Position numbers and translations under genes: made by a program. This document shows positions 10,016 through 18,877 of a stretch of DNA of 41,958 bases, piece after piece (positions within the stretch are counted from its first letter, which is position 1; each line of letters starts with the position of its first letter). Origin of the DNA: Bacteroidota bacterium (GTDB lineage: Bacteria > Bacteroidota > Bacteroidia > Chitinophagales > Chitinophagaceae). The stretch spans positions 1 to 41,958 of the forward strand of contig JAPLEO010000065.1 of the NCBI GenBank assembly GCA_026391125.1. Direction: 5' to 3'. The notes beneath the pieces are model-generated. The model saw nothing but the letters and a program-made list of their open reading frames with translations, searched no databases and was not told the DNA's origin.

Positions 10016-11101
10016 TCATTTTATAAGATTGCCAATTACTCCAAATGCTAACATAATGGAACTAACTGAAGCATCATCAATTCCTAAACTTATACTGTCT
10101 CCATTACTTAAATAGCCTATGAATGATTGAAATCCAAAAGTTTGTCCAGCATGTCCTTGGTTTTTAAGGATATCCATCACACCTAATCCATATTGTATAC
10201 CTGAACCCATATCTAAGAAATGTTCTGTTTGAAGCATCTTAGCAGTAATTGGAGAAAATAATTTTGCATCATGCCAAGCTCTAATAAAAGTATCCATATC
10301 ATCTAATGTAGAAATAAGTTCACCTGCACTCCAAGCCATAGAAGCAGGCATCGTTGAAATTGCTCCCTTAAAATGACCAGCAGATCGATTAGCCGGATAT
10401 GTTTTTGTTCCAAAATAGGTGTGCTTCATTTTTAAAGGGCTCAAAATATGTGCTTGAACATAGTTTGAATACTTCATTCCTGATATTTTTTCAATAATCA
10501 ATCCTAAGAAAATATAACCTGTATTACAATATTTAAATCCCTTTCCAGGTTTAAAACTTGGTTTATTCAATTTCTTTGCCATTTCCACTAATTGCTGAGG
10601 TGTAAATCTTAAACTGGAATCACCATGCAATGTAATTTCCTTTGCATCATCGTTTTCTAAGAAATATTCAGGTAAACCGCTTGAATGGTTTAGCAGATTC
10701 AGTACGGTAATGCTATCCATATAATCTTTACCATCAATTACCATTAAATCTTTGTACATTTTCTGATTTGGCAAAATGCTGGTCAGTTTTGTATTAAGGT
10801 TCAGCTTCTTTTTTTCAACTAATTGAAGGATGGAACTTGCTGTAAACATTTTAGAACAACTCCCTATGTCGATGGTACTATTGAATGTCTTTATTTCTTC
10901 TTTTTTTCTTGCATTATAACCACTATAAAACAACTGATTATCCTTAGAATGTACTTTTAAAGTGATGGCTGAACGATTGGCAATCGCATAATCTTTAACC
11001 AGTTTATTCAAAGAGTCAAAAATTTGAGATTTTGATGTTTGAGAAAAGCAATTTAATGCTGAAAAAAGCAGCATCAATTTCAAAATAATAATCCGTTTCA
11101 T
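10016..11101 (-). CDS. serine beta-lactamase-like hydrolase (PF00144 type)
   Basis: A 361-residue exported serine hydrolase of the beta-lactamase class C/DD-peptidase superfamily. Residues 1-21 are a signal peptide ending in CFSQ. The active site is visible: S81-C-S-K84 (SxxK nucleophile and base), Y191-C-N193 (YxN) and H317-A-G319 in place of the KTG box. HAG is common in esterase- and peptidase-like members (EstB, DD-peptidase, drug-binding type) and argues against a true beta-lactamase. The substrate cannot be told. It is convergent with tamL, with 4 bases between stops and no obvious terminator. The upstream region is shared with the L,D-transpeptidase remnant on the other strand. Confidence 0.88.
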   Translation of the reverse strand: MKRIIILKLMLLFSALNCFSQTSKSQIFDSLNKLVKDYAIANRSAITLKVHSKDNQLFYSGYNARKKEEIKTFNSTIDIGSCSKMFTASSILQLVEKKKLNLNTKLTSILPNQKMYKDLMVIDGKDYMDSITVLNLLNHSSGLPEYFLENDDAKEITLHGDSSLRFTPQQLVEMAKKLNKPSFKPGKGFKYCNTGYIFLGLIIEKISGMKYSNYVQAHILSPLKMKHTYFGTKTYPANRSAGHFKGAISTMPASMAWSAGELISTLDDMDTFIRAWHDAKLFSPITAKMLQTEHFLDMGSGIQYGLGVMDILKNQGHAGQTFGFQSFIGYLSNGDSISLGIDDASVSSIMLAFGVIGNLIK

Positions 11102-11225
11102 AATGATAATTTTTAAAAATTAGTTAACTTAGCAAAGTCTTGTCCTAGGCTTGTTTCAGCCCGATTGTAGAAGTTAAAGAGGTTGTCAGAAATCTTATCA
11201 AAATTAAACAAAAAATCGGCTATTT

Positions 11226-11857
11226 ATGAAATCGATTTTCAAACAATTTTCCATTTTTCAGATCATTATTTTATTAGGCATTCCCATGCTTTTATTGGCA
11301 TGTAAAAGCAATAAAGGAGCAGCAAATAATGAAAATTCGATTACTCAAAATGAGAGTTTGCCAACAATTCCATTTGCAAAAGAGGGAGTTAGATTTGATA
11401 GTGTTGAAATTGTCAAGTTTATAAAAAAATATCCCGCATTTAAGGGGTTTCAAAAACAGTTCGACACAGTATATGAAACAAATGGATATAAGACTATATG
11501 GCAAGATGAAGATGGACTAAAAGAATTGTCCAATAATTTAGAATCTATTAACTGGTTTTTACCAACAAAAAAATTCTCTTATTTAGAATTGTTACAGAAA
11601 AATTTAGCGGATACTTCCATTAAGGGTATAGGAACAGCTGTTGAACGAATACCACAATATGCTGGTTTAAAAAAGCAATTAGGAATTTATAATGCGTTAA
11701 GCAAAAACAATAGTATACCACTTCAGTTACTCTTAAAAAACGAATCCCTGTTTATATTGGTTACTTCACTGCTTTTGTAGGTAACGACGGAAGCCTCAAT
11801 TTTAGGGATGATATCTATAGTAGGGATGCTAAACTGTATAAATTATTAAGTGAATAG
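11226..11857 (+). pseudogene. L,D-transpeptidase (YcbB/LdtD family) remnant, internally deleted and frameshifted
   Basis: The open frame runs from the ATG at 11226 to a TAG at 11780 (184 codons). It begins with a lipoprotein signal (LLLAC, Cys26) and then the N-terminal scaffold of YcbB-type L,D-transpeptidases (YETNGYKTIWQDEDGLKEL; PQYAGLKKQLGIYNALS). The next frame (-1) continues from 11741 for 38 codons to a TAG at 11855-11857. It encodes the family's C-terminal tail (PVYIGYFTAFVGNDG, FRDDIYSRDAKL). What should lie between, the peptidoglycan-binding domain and YkuD catalytic domain with its SxGC cysteine, is missing: some 300 residues. The frame change occurs at TTA AAA AAC, which contains the heptamer A AAA AAC (11735-11741). 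A decayed gene is the simplest reading; a programmed -1 shift making a non-catalytic protein is the alternative. Confidence 0.8.
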
Positions 11858-11883
11858 TTTCGAATATTAGATTAAAATTTAAA

Positions 11884-12585
11884 ATGCTAATTATGAAAAA
11901 GTATCTATTTCTTTTTTGTGCTTCACTACTTAGTGGGGTATTTGTATTTGCTCAGGTGAAAGATTTTGAAGGTAAGGTGTATAAAACTGTTGTGATTGGT
12001 TCTCAAACTTGGATGGCTGAAAATTTACAGACTAGCCATTTTGCAAATGGAGATCTTATTCCTGAAGCTAAAACAGAATCAGAATGGATTACAGCTGGAA
12101 AGAATGGTAAGCCTGCATGGTGTTACTATGATAACAAGGAAGGTAACGGAACAACTTATGGTAAACTTTATAATTGGTTTGCTGTATCTGATAAACGCGG
12201 ATTGGCACCTGCTGGATTTACTATTCCTTCGAGTGAAGCTGAAGAATTCACTAAACTCAAAAAGTATTTAGGTTCGAAAGATTTTACAGCCAAAGTTGCA
12301 GGTAAAAAGATCAAATCAAAAACAGCATGGGTGCCTGCAAATGGTAGTAATACTGTTGGATTTAATGCATTGGGTGCAGGTGTTCGGAAAGAGACAGGAA
12401 AATTTGAAAAATTAAACAGTATTGCTGGATGGTGGTGCAAAGATGAGGGCATGATGACACATGAGGCGAATGAACTACCCATTACTGGTTGTGATGAATA
12501 TTTGCAAGCAGATGGATCATTCTTCCCTAGTAGAAGAGGCAGCTTGGTTTCTAATGGTCTATCAGTAAGATGCGTTAAAAAGTAG
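11884..12585 (+). CDS. FISUMP-domain secreted protein
   Basis: A 233-residue exported protein with a signal peptide ending in VFAQ, then one Fibrobacter succinogenes major paralogous (FISUMP) domain across the rest. Visible marks are VVIGSQTWMAENLQT, a WCYYDNKEGNGTTYGKLYNWFAV block, GFTIPSSEAEEFTKL and the closing NGLSVRCVKK. FISUMP proteins are surface or secreted proteins of Bacteroidota and Fibrobacterota with no settled function. The ATG at 11893, three codons downstream, gives an equally good signal peptide (MKKYLFLF). It follows the L,D-transpeptidase remnant by 26 bases and may share its transcript. A strong bidirectional terminator follows. Confidence 0.88.
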   Translation: MLIMKKYLFLFCASLLSGVFVFAQVKDFEGKVYKTVVIGSQTWMAENLQTSHFANGDLIPEAKTESEWITAGKNGKPAWCYYDNKEGNGTTYGKLYNWFAVSDKRGLAPAGFTIPSSEAEEFTKLKKYLGSKDFTAKVAGKKIKSKTAWVPANGSNTVGFNALGAGVRKETGKFEKLNSIAGWWCKDEGMMTHEANELPITGCDEYLQADGSFFPSRRGSLVSNGLSVRCVKK

Positions 12586-12603
12586 CTTGAAATAAATGTT
12601 ACA

Positions 12604-12637
12604 AAAAAGCCTTTCAATTTTCGTTGAAAGGCTTTTT
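12604..12637. terminator. bidirectional terminator between convergent genes
   Basis: A 14-bp perfect stem (AAAAAGCCTTTCAA at 12604-12617 with TTGAAAGGCTTTTT at 12624-12637) and a 6-base TTTTCG loop. It has an A-tract on one side and a T-tract on the other, so it can end transcripts from the FISUMP gene on + and the GH31 gene on -. Confidence 0.92.
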
Positions 12638-12639
12638 CT

Positions 12640-15048
12640 TTATTTTAAATTAACGATTAATGCTTTTCCAGTATACAATATCGATTTATCAAATTTAGTA
12701 GATGCTTCCATTCCTGACCCATGAGCACCATTAACTAATACAATATTAAATACTCTTGTATGCAACATTCCATTGAATGAACCCCTTGTTTCTGAGATCG
12801 ATAACTGTTGCGCCTGATCGTTCCACTTAAAAATGATGTTTGCATATTTACCTTTTTCATATTGGTAATTATCGTTTTCATCTTCATATAATTTGAACTG
12901 TCCATTTGCTCCCTTATATATTCTTAATTCTAGGGTATCTGCTTTACGCTCGTTTGCATATTCCATGACTGGTCCCATTGGTATGATGGAACCTGCTTTC
13001 ACATATAAAGGCATGGTATTGATTGGCACTGATACTGCCATGGTTTGTCCACCAGCTAATTTTTTGCCTGTCCAGAAATCATACCAGGTAGTGGTTTTAG
13101 GCAAATACACATCACGTGTGGTCTTGCCTTTTTTAGCATTTTCTCCAGTGTATAATTGTTCAGTAACTGGATTCACTAGGAATGCTGGTCCAAACATATA
13201 TTGATCAGGAATATCGTACACTTTCGGATCGTTCCTAAAATCAAAACTCAGGGCACGCATCATAGTATAATTATCATTTGTTACACTTCCTGCTAATGAA
13301 TAAATATAGGGGAGTAGTCTATAGCGCAATTGATCATAAGCTAACAAAGTCTTCTTGGTTTCTACACTCCAGTTCTTCGAAAACAATGCACGTTCACCTT
13401 TTCCATGAATTCTAAAAATCGGACAAAAAGCACCAAACTGAAACCATCTGGTAAATAATTCTTGTTTATCAGGCTGAGACCAATCTGCAGCCGTCCAATT
13501 ATAATGATAACCTCCAATATCTGAAGTCCAATAAGGAATGCCGGATGCACATGCATTAATTCCTTGTGGTACCTGTACTTTAAAGGCGTCAAAGCTGCAA
13601 AAAATATCAGATGACCAAAGTGTGGTTGCATTGCGCTGTTGACCAGCAAATGCCTGTCTGATCAATAAGAATGCCCTTTTATCTTTTACATCTCTTCTCC
13701 AGCCTTTGTACAAACCCTTACTATGTTCTAAAGAATAAGTATTAAAATAATCAATGCCCTTACCCACAGAAAAATCTGCCTTTCTACGCTCGTCTAACAG
13801 TGCACCATTATCCGGTTCACACTGATCTACCCACCAAGCATCCCAACCATCACGAAGTATCAAACTATCTGCTGCTTGCCTCCAATACATTTCTCTAGCA
13901 GCTGGATTGTGAGCATCGTAGTAAGTGTCGAAAGTATGTGTTACTACATTGTCCCATGTAACGCTTGTTAATCCCCCCATTTTTTTTAATGCATCAAAAT
14001 TGGGAGTACCCGTTCCAAACACTGGCCAGATCGAGATCATGGCGTGCAAATTGGCCTTGTGTAATTCATCCACTAAGGCTTTCGGATTGGGATAACGTTC
14101 TTGTTTCATCACATGTGAACCAATCGGTAAAGGATCCCAGTAATACCAGTCTTGAACAATCGCATCAACTGGAATATGATTGTTTCTGTAATTGTCTTTT
14201 ACTGAAATAATTTCTGATTGACTCATGTACCTATCCTGCGATTGAAATAGTCCAAAAGCCCATTTTGGAAACATCGGAGCCCTACCTGTTGTTTGGCGAT
14301 AGAGGTCAATGATATGATCGAAATTTGGTCCGTAAAAAAAGTAATAATTTACTTGCTTGCCACTTTCAGAAACGTATTTGAATTTGGTGTTGTTTGATTC
14401 AGCACCATAAAAATTAGATGATGCGTAATTATCCCAATATAGTCCAAACCCTTTGCTGGAAAGCAATACAGGGATAGACCCTGTAAGATATTTAATGGTC
14501 ATATCCTGATTACGACCTTTATAATTCATGGCGCCTGTATCTACAGGATGGCAACCCAATCCGAATAATGCTTCGTCTTTCGGCGATATAAAAGAAGTGC
14601 TGCAACTATAAGTGGGTATACCCGCTACTGTCTGCGCTTCCATCTTTTTATTGGAAACATTATCTTCTGCGGTGATTAGTTCACCAGCTTTATTATAATA
14701 ACTAATCGCATAGTTGGTTTTATCAACCTGGATGTTTAGTTTTTTAGTACTGATGATAATATTACCTCCCTTTTCAGAGATTTGAAATTCGGTTGCTGTG
14801 CTAAATGAATTATTCACCACAAGCGAATTAAATACAGGAAAGGCTGGGAGTGACGTAAATTTTATTTGAACTATATCGTCACTGCAGATTCGAATTTTCA
14901 TGAGTCCATTATTCAAAACAAAACTAACTCCGTCTTTTTCTTTCTTATAACTGAGTATGGAAGATTGCGCGTGAGTTTCTTGTACAAACAAGGCAAATAA
15001 TGTGATAAGGCAAATGGTTTTTAAGGACCGAAGATTGAATGGCATCAT
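12640..15048 (-). CDS. GH31 alpha-glycosidase (alpha-xylosidase/alpha-glucosidase)
   Basis: An 802-residue exported glycoside hydrolase of family 31. The signal peptide ends in THAQ (residue 28). An N-terminal beta-sandwich (about 30-235) precedes the TIM barrel. The catalytic nucleophile is Asp408 in WWVDQCEPD, and the likely acid/base is Asp481 in WSSDIFCSF. The conserved YWTSDIGGY motif lies at 506-514. The C-terminal part (about 680-800) is the DUF5110-type beta domain (LYEDENDNYQYEKGKYANI). GH31 enzymes with this arrangement cleave alpha-xylose or alpha-glucose from oligosaccharides; the exact sugar is not decided from sequence. The protein is probably periplasmic or surface-exposed. A second ATG one codon later is equally possible. 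Confidence 0.93.
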   Translation of the reverse strand: MMPFNLRSLKTICLITLFALFVQETHAQSSILSYKKEKDGVSFVLNNGLMKIRICSDDIVQIKFTSLPAFPVFNSLVVNNSFSTATEFQISEKGGNIIISTKKLNIQVDKTNYAISYYNKAGELITAEDNVSNKKMEAQTVAGIPTYSCSTSFISPKDEALFGLGCHPVDTGAMNYKGRNQDMTIKYLTGSIPVLLSSKGFGLYWDNYASSNFYGAESNNTKFKYVSESGKQVNYYFFYGPNFDHIIDLYRQTTGRAPMFPKWAFGLFQSQDRYMSQSEIISVKDNYRNNHIPVDAIVQDWYYWDPLPIGSHVMKQERYPNPKALVDELHKANLHAMISIWPVFGTGTPNFDALKKMGGLTSVTWDNVVTHTFDTYYDAHNPAAREMYWRQAADSLILRDGWDAWWVDQCEPDNGALLDERRKADFSVGKGIDYFNTYSLEHSKGLYKGWRRDVKDKRAFLLIRQAFAGQQRNATTLWSSDIFCSFDAFKVQVPQGINACASGIPYWTSDIGGYHYNWTAADWSQPDKQELFTRWFQFGAFCPIFRIHGKGERALFSKNWSVETKKTLLAYDQLRYRLLPYIYSLAGSVTNDNYTMMRALSFDFRNDPKVYDIPDQYMFGPAFLVNPVTEQLYTGENAKKGKTTRDVYLPKTTTWYDFWTGKKLAGGQTMAVSVPINTMPLYVKAGSIIPMGPVMEYANERKADTLELRIYKGANGQFKLYEDENDNYQYEKGKYANIIFKWNDQAQQLSISETRGSFNGMLHTRVFNIVLVNGAHGSGMEASTKFDKSILYTGKALIVNLK

Positions 15049-15158
15049 TTTGAATTAGAAGTTTAAGTTGGAAACATTCTGAATGCATGATTAAATGGAA
15101 TTTTAAAATGCACTAGATCTAGGGATTGAAGATACCCCATCTTTTTTATCCAATAAAA

Positions 15159-15190
15159 TTTGTAAGGCAAGCCAAGAACATTTACTTTCA
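15159..15190 (+). promoter_or_regulatory. candidate Bacteroidota promoter for the TSUP gene
   Basis: TTTG at 15159-15162, a 20-base spacer, then TACTTTCA at 15183-15190, against the consensus TTTG-N19-TAnnTTTG (two mismatches in the -7 box). It lies 32 bases before the TSUP start, in the intergenic region divergent from GH31. Confidence 0.35.
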
Positions 15191-15222
15191 TCAAAGCCTT
15201 TACTAACAAGCATCTCCTAAAA

Positions 15223-15975
15223 ATGGAAATAATTTCAATTTATCCCTTTTCAACTTGGTTGATCATTTTACTGGCATCCTTTTTCATTGGACTAGGAAAA
15301 GCTGGGTTGAAGGGCATAGATATGCTTAGTGTTACACTAATGGCATTTGTGTTTGGTAGCAAATCATCTACTGGTATGGTGTTGCCATTATTGTGTTTGT
15401 CAGACATAGCAGCGGTTAGTTATTATCACCGACATGCTCAATGGAACCATTTTTGGAAGATCACGCCCTGGATGGTAATTGGGATCTTGATCGGCATATT
15501 TGTTGGCAAAGACATGAATGAAGTCTTGTTCCGGAAAATCATGGCTATCATCATACTTCTAACGATTGTGATCATAGTAGTAATGGAATATCGTAAATCG
15601 AAGCAAGTTCCAACCAATCCATTCTTTGTGGTGGGTACAGGTTTGGCTGCAGGGTTTACAACCATGTTGGGAAACCTAGCAGGTGCATTTTCTAATTTGT
15701 ATTTTTTAGCCATGCGATTAGATAAAAACGATTTTATAGGTACCGCCGCATGGATCTTCCTTTGTATGAACTTATTCAAATTGCCATTCCAAATCTTTTT
15801 ATGGAAGAACATATCGATGCAAAGCCTTCAAATTGATGCAATACTGTTACCTACTTTGGCGATAGGTTTTTTAATAGGACTTAAACTAGTCAACAAAGTA
15901 AAAGAAGCAAACTATCGTAAACTGATCATCATACTTACTTTATTTGGATCACTGATGATGCTATTTAAACGGTAA
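15223..15975 (+). CDS. TSUP (TauE/SafE) family sulfite/anion exporter-like protein
   Basis: A 250-residue integral membrane protein with seven or eight hydrophobic helices. It has the TSUP two-fold layout: an N-terminal glycine-rich helix (FFIGLGKAGLKGIDML) and its internal counterpart (GTGLAAGFTTMLGNLAGAFSNLY). Family members export sulfite, sulfoacetate or other sulfonates, and some import anions. The real substrate is unknown here. It is followed after 19 bases by an SGNH esterase, likely in the same transcript. The sulfide-oxidation cassette about 3 kb downstream makes a sulfur role attractive, but the two are separated by GH51 on the other strand, so this is inference. Confidence 0.87.
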   Translation: MEIISIYPFSTWLIILLASFFIGLGKAGLKGIDMLSVTLMAFVFGSKSSTGMVLPLLCLSDIAAVSYYHRHAQWNHFWKITPWMVIGILIGIFVGKDMNEVLFRKIMAIIILLTIVIIVVMEYRKSKQVPTNPFFVVGTGLAAGFTTMLGNLAGAFSNLYFLAMRLDKNDFIGTAAWIFLCMNLFKLPFQIFLWKNISMQSLQIDAILLPTLAIGFLIGLKLVNKVKEANYRKLIIILTLFGSLMMLFKR

Positions 15976-15994
15976 TCATTTTTAAATTTGCAAA

Positions 15995-16657
15995 ATGAAA
16001 AAAGCACACATTTTAATACTGCTGTATGTTTTAATTTTTTGTGATGTGCATGCACAGACCAATCCGGCATATTGGTCAGATATTGTAGCGTTTAAAAAAT
16101 TGGATTCGATCCAGAAACCAGCTCCGAATTCAATTTTGTTGATCGGGAGTTCTTCTTTTACAAAATGGAAAGATGTCAATGATTATTTTCCAGGCTTCCC
16201 CATCATTAACAGAGGCTTTGGTGGTTCTACACTCGTTGATGTGATCCGTTATGCATATGATATTATTATGCCTTATCAGCCCAAACAAGTCTTTATTTAT
16301 TGCGGAGAAAATGATTTGGCTTCACAAGAAAATATCACGCCATCAGAAGTGCTAAATCGTGTAAAAACATTATTCGGAATTATCAGAACTAATTTCCCTA
16401 ATGCTGCCATTGATTATGTTTCTATTAAGCCTAGTCCGGTTAGAGCAAGCATTCAAGGCAGGGTCAAAGAAGCAAATAAAGAAATTAAAGCATTCTTTAA
16501 ACAGCAAAAGAATGCGGCATTCATTGATATCTATGATGCCATGTTAGATGCCAATGGTCAAATGCGCGAAGAACTCTATGTGGGAGATCGACTGCATATG
16601 AAGCCTGAAGGCTATGCGATTTGGAAAAAAATCATGCAGCCTTATTTATTAAAATAG
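15995..16657 (+). CDS. SGNH/GDSL-family hydrolase
   Basis: A 220-residue exported esterase-type enzyme. The signal peptide ends in VHAQ (residue 21). The four SGNH blocks are present: block I LLIGSSSFTKW (nucleophile Ser53), block II FGGST (Gly76), block III YCGENDLA (Asn106) and block V VGDRLHMKPEGY (Asp198 and His201). This is a complete catalytic set. Related secreted proteins of Bacteroidota are lipase-like or remove acetyl groups from sugars; with GH31 and GH51 as neighbours a carbohydrate esterase is plausible, but the sequence alone does not settle it. It lies 19 bases after the TSUP gene and 12 bases from the GH51 stop (convergent). Confidence 0.9.
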   Translation: MKKAHILILLYVLIFCDVHAQTNPAYWSDIVAFKKLDSIQKPAPNSILLIGSSSFTKWKDVNDYFPGFPIINRGFGGSTLVDVIRYAYDIIMPYQPKQVFIYCGENDLASQENITPSEVLNRVKTLFGIIRTNFPNAAIDYVSIKPSPVRASIQGRVKEANKEIKAFFKQQKNAAFIDIYDAMLDANGQMREELYVGDRLHMKPEGYAIWKKIMQPYLLK

Positions 16658-16669
16658 TGTTCTTATAAG

Positions 16670-18664
16670 TTACAATTTTACCCTCAATATATTCAGAGAG
16701 TAAGGTTTTAAGTCTAATACTAATTGATTGCCTTTTAAAGCAGTGTTTGTTTCTACAGGTACTAGTTCCAAGGTATTGGTCAAACTATTTTCCGCTTCTA
16801 AATTATTATTTTGTAGAATAGTCCATTTCGCACTTGCTCCAATTTTTGAAGCACCATTAATATTTATTTCAGCTGTTTGATTCTTACCTAGCGTATTTAC
16901 AATTTTAATGATCAATTCATTACTTTCTTTGTCGATGGCTGTTGTTGCATACAGACTATCTTCTCCAGCGGCTGGTTGTTGATTTTTATACAAGATGGGT
17001 ACTGTATAATTGCCACGATTGGTACCATATAATTTTTGTACATAATAATTAGGAGTTCCCATCGATTTTAAATTGTTCACCCAAATCAAATCAGGCTTCC
17101 ATTGCCAGCCCTCAATATGTCCGAATAAAGGCGCGTAAGATGCCATTTGAACGATATCTGCGTTACGTTCTAGACCGGTTAAAAATGCAGCTTCCGCTAA
17201 TGCAGTACGCCAATTGTTTTTATTGTTCATATCTGTAGTGGCAACACTTTGTGCTGCATATTCACCAACAAAAACTTTTGAACTAGATTTTCGATCATAG
17301 CTATCATATCTTTTGGCATTATCCAAGAACCATTTTGGGGAACTATAATAGTGCTCATCGATAAAACTGATTTTCATTTTACGCAATTCGCCATTCAAAT
17401 AGTTGAACACATCACCACTGGCCATAAATCCACTACTGCATACTAATTTTATAGTAGGATATTTTTTTGCGATGGCTGCTTGAAAGATCTTTAATCGATC
17501 AATATATTGTGAACCCCAATTTTCATTTCCAACACCGATCATTTTTAAATTAAAGGGTGTGGGATGACCTAGATCTGCACGGATCTTCCCCCATTTTGTT
17601 TTAGGAGATCCGTTTGCGAATTCTATTAGATCAAGAGCGTCTTGTAAATAGGGATCAAGATCTGAAATGGCTGCAAGTTCACCTGTATTGAATTGGCAAG
17701 CGATTCCGCAACTAAGAATCGGTAAAGGAGCTGCACCTATGTCTTCTGCCATTTGGAAGTATTCATAAAAACCCAGACCGAAGCTTTGGTAATAGTCTGG
17801 TGCTGGACGATCTTTGATCTCAGTGTTCCATCTGTTGATCATCAATTTTCTTTCTTCCACAGGGCCAATTGTTTTTTTCCACTGATACCTTGTAGAAAGG
17901 TCTCTTCCTTCAACGATACAACCTCCTGGAAATCGAATAAAGCCTGGTTTGATATCTGCTAACATTTGTACCATGTCTGCACGTAAACCACCTTTTCTTC
18001 CTTTCCAAGTATCGCTAGGGAAGAGAGAGATCATATCAAGGTCTAACTGACCAGAACCTTCAAACCAAATATTCAAGTTTGCCTTTGCTTCTGTGCCGTT
18101 TGCAATAAAACTCGTTTCTGCTTTATACCAATTATTACCAGTTTGATTTGGTTTAAGAATGTTTGAACCTATGATATCTCCTTTTTCGTTCACGAGTTCA
18201 ATATGGATGATCGCATTTGAAGTGGGTTGGCGATACAAAACCGAGAAATCATAGCGCAGATCTTTTTTGATACCCATGCCATGGAATCCTTCATTAGAAA
18301 TTCCCAATTTGCCCTTTTGTATTTTGTCCATCGATACCCGCAAAAACCTTGGGTTAGTGGCCTCTTTTTCTTTTTGATTGATCACAGTGATCTCTGATCC
18401 AAAATTAATTCCCCATTGAAAAGTGCTGCTGGTGATCTTCCATCCCATCAGCGGATTATCAAATTCGAATGATCTATTCTTGACTAGTTCTGCATATAAA
18501 CCCCCATCAGCACCCTGATTAATGTCTTCAAAAAAGATCCCCCACATCGTAGATGAAATTTCAGCAGCAGGCTTATCAGCTTGGACAGTAAAGACGGCTT
18601 TGTTTTGGGCAGAAGCTGTAATAATTGTAATATATAGAAAACTGGCAAATAATATCGATCTCAT
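16670..18664 (-). CDS. GH51 alpha-L-arabinofuranosidase
   Basis: A 664-residue exported glycoside hydrolase of family 51. Residues 1-20 are a signal peptide ending in ASAQ. The N-terminal block ISSTMWGIFFEDINQGADGGLY is the family hallmark. An inserted carbohydrate-binding-like beta-sandwich occupies about 75-215. The TIM barrel carries the acid/base Glu381 in GVGNENWG and the nucleophile Glu468 in FVGEYAA. The C-terminal alpha-L-arabinofuranosidase beta domain ends in PYSLNILRVKL. It releases terminal arabinofuranose from arabinoxylan, arabinan or arabinogalactan. No further carbohydrate genes share its strand nearby, so it looks transcribed alone. Confidence 0.94.
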   Translation of the reverse strand: MRSILFASFLYITIITASAQNKAVFTVQADKPAAEISSTMWGIFFEDINQGADGGLYAELVKNRSFEFDNPLMGWKITSSTFQWGINFGSEITVINQKEKEATNPRFLRVSMDKIQKGKLGISNEGFHGMGIKKDLRYDFSVLYRQPTSNAIIHIELVNEKGDIIGSNILKPNQTGNNWYKAETSFIANGTEAKANLNIWFEGSGQLDLDMISLFPSDTWKGRKGGLRADMVQMLADIKPGFIRFPGGCIVEGRDLSTRYQWKKTIGPVEERKLMINRWNTEIKDRPAPDYYQSFGLGFYEYFQMAEDIGAAPLPILSCGIACQFNTGELAAISDLDPYLQDALDLIEFANGSPKTKWGKIRADLGHPTPFNLKMIGVGNENWGSQYIDRLKIFQAAIAKKYPTIKLVCSSGFMASGDVFNYLNGELRKMKISFIDEHYYSSPKWFLDNAKRYDSYDRKSSSKVFVGEYAAQSVATTDMNNKNNWRTALAEAAFLTGLERNADIVQMASYAPLFGHIEGWQWKPDLIWVNNLKSMGTPNYYVQKLYGTNRGNYTVPILYKNQQPAAGEDSLYATTAIDKESNELIIKIVNTLGKNQTAEININGASKIGASAKWTILQNNNLEAENSLTNTLELVPVETNTALKGNQLVLDLKPYSLNILRVKL

Positions 18665-18877
18665 GACTATTGGTTATGTTTTTAAAATGTGGATTTAAGA
18701 TAGCACAATATTGCCATTAAGATTGTGTTGCTACATTAGTAAACTCTTATCTGAACAATATTTTGGAGTAAATGCCATTTTCCTGATATAAATCATATTC
18801 TTCTGTAACAAACATCACAGAGCTGATTAATCGTTAAAATGACCTTTGTTCTAACAATTAAGAACAAAACACGAAAC

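Noticed and set aside
12168..12617. 149-codon open frame on the minus strand opposite the FISUMP gene
   Set aside because: No domain or plausible start; it overlaps a confident gene and runs through the terminator stem. A composition shadow.
15113..15122. CTAGATCTAG palindrome between GH31 and TSUP as an operator
   Set aside because: Ten bases only, no regulator gene nearby and no second copy noticed.
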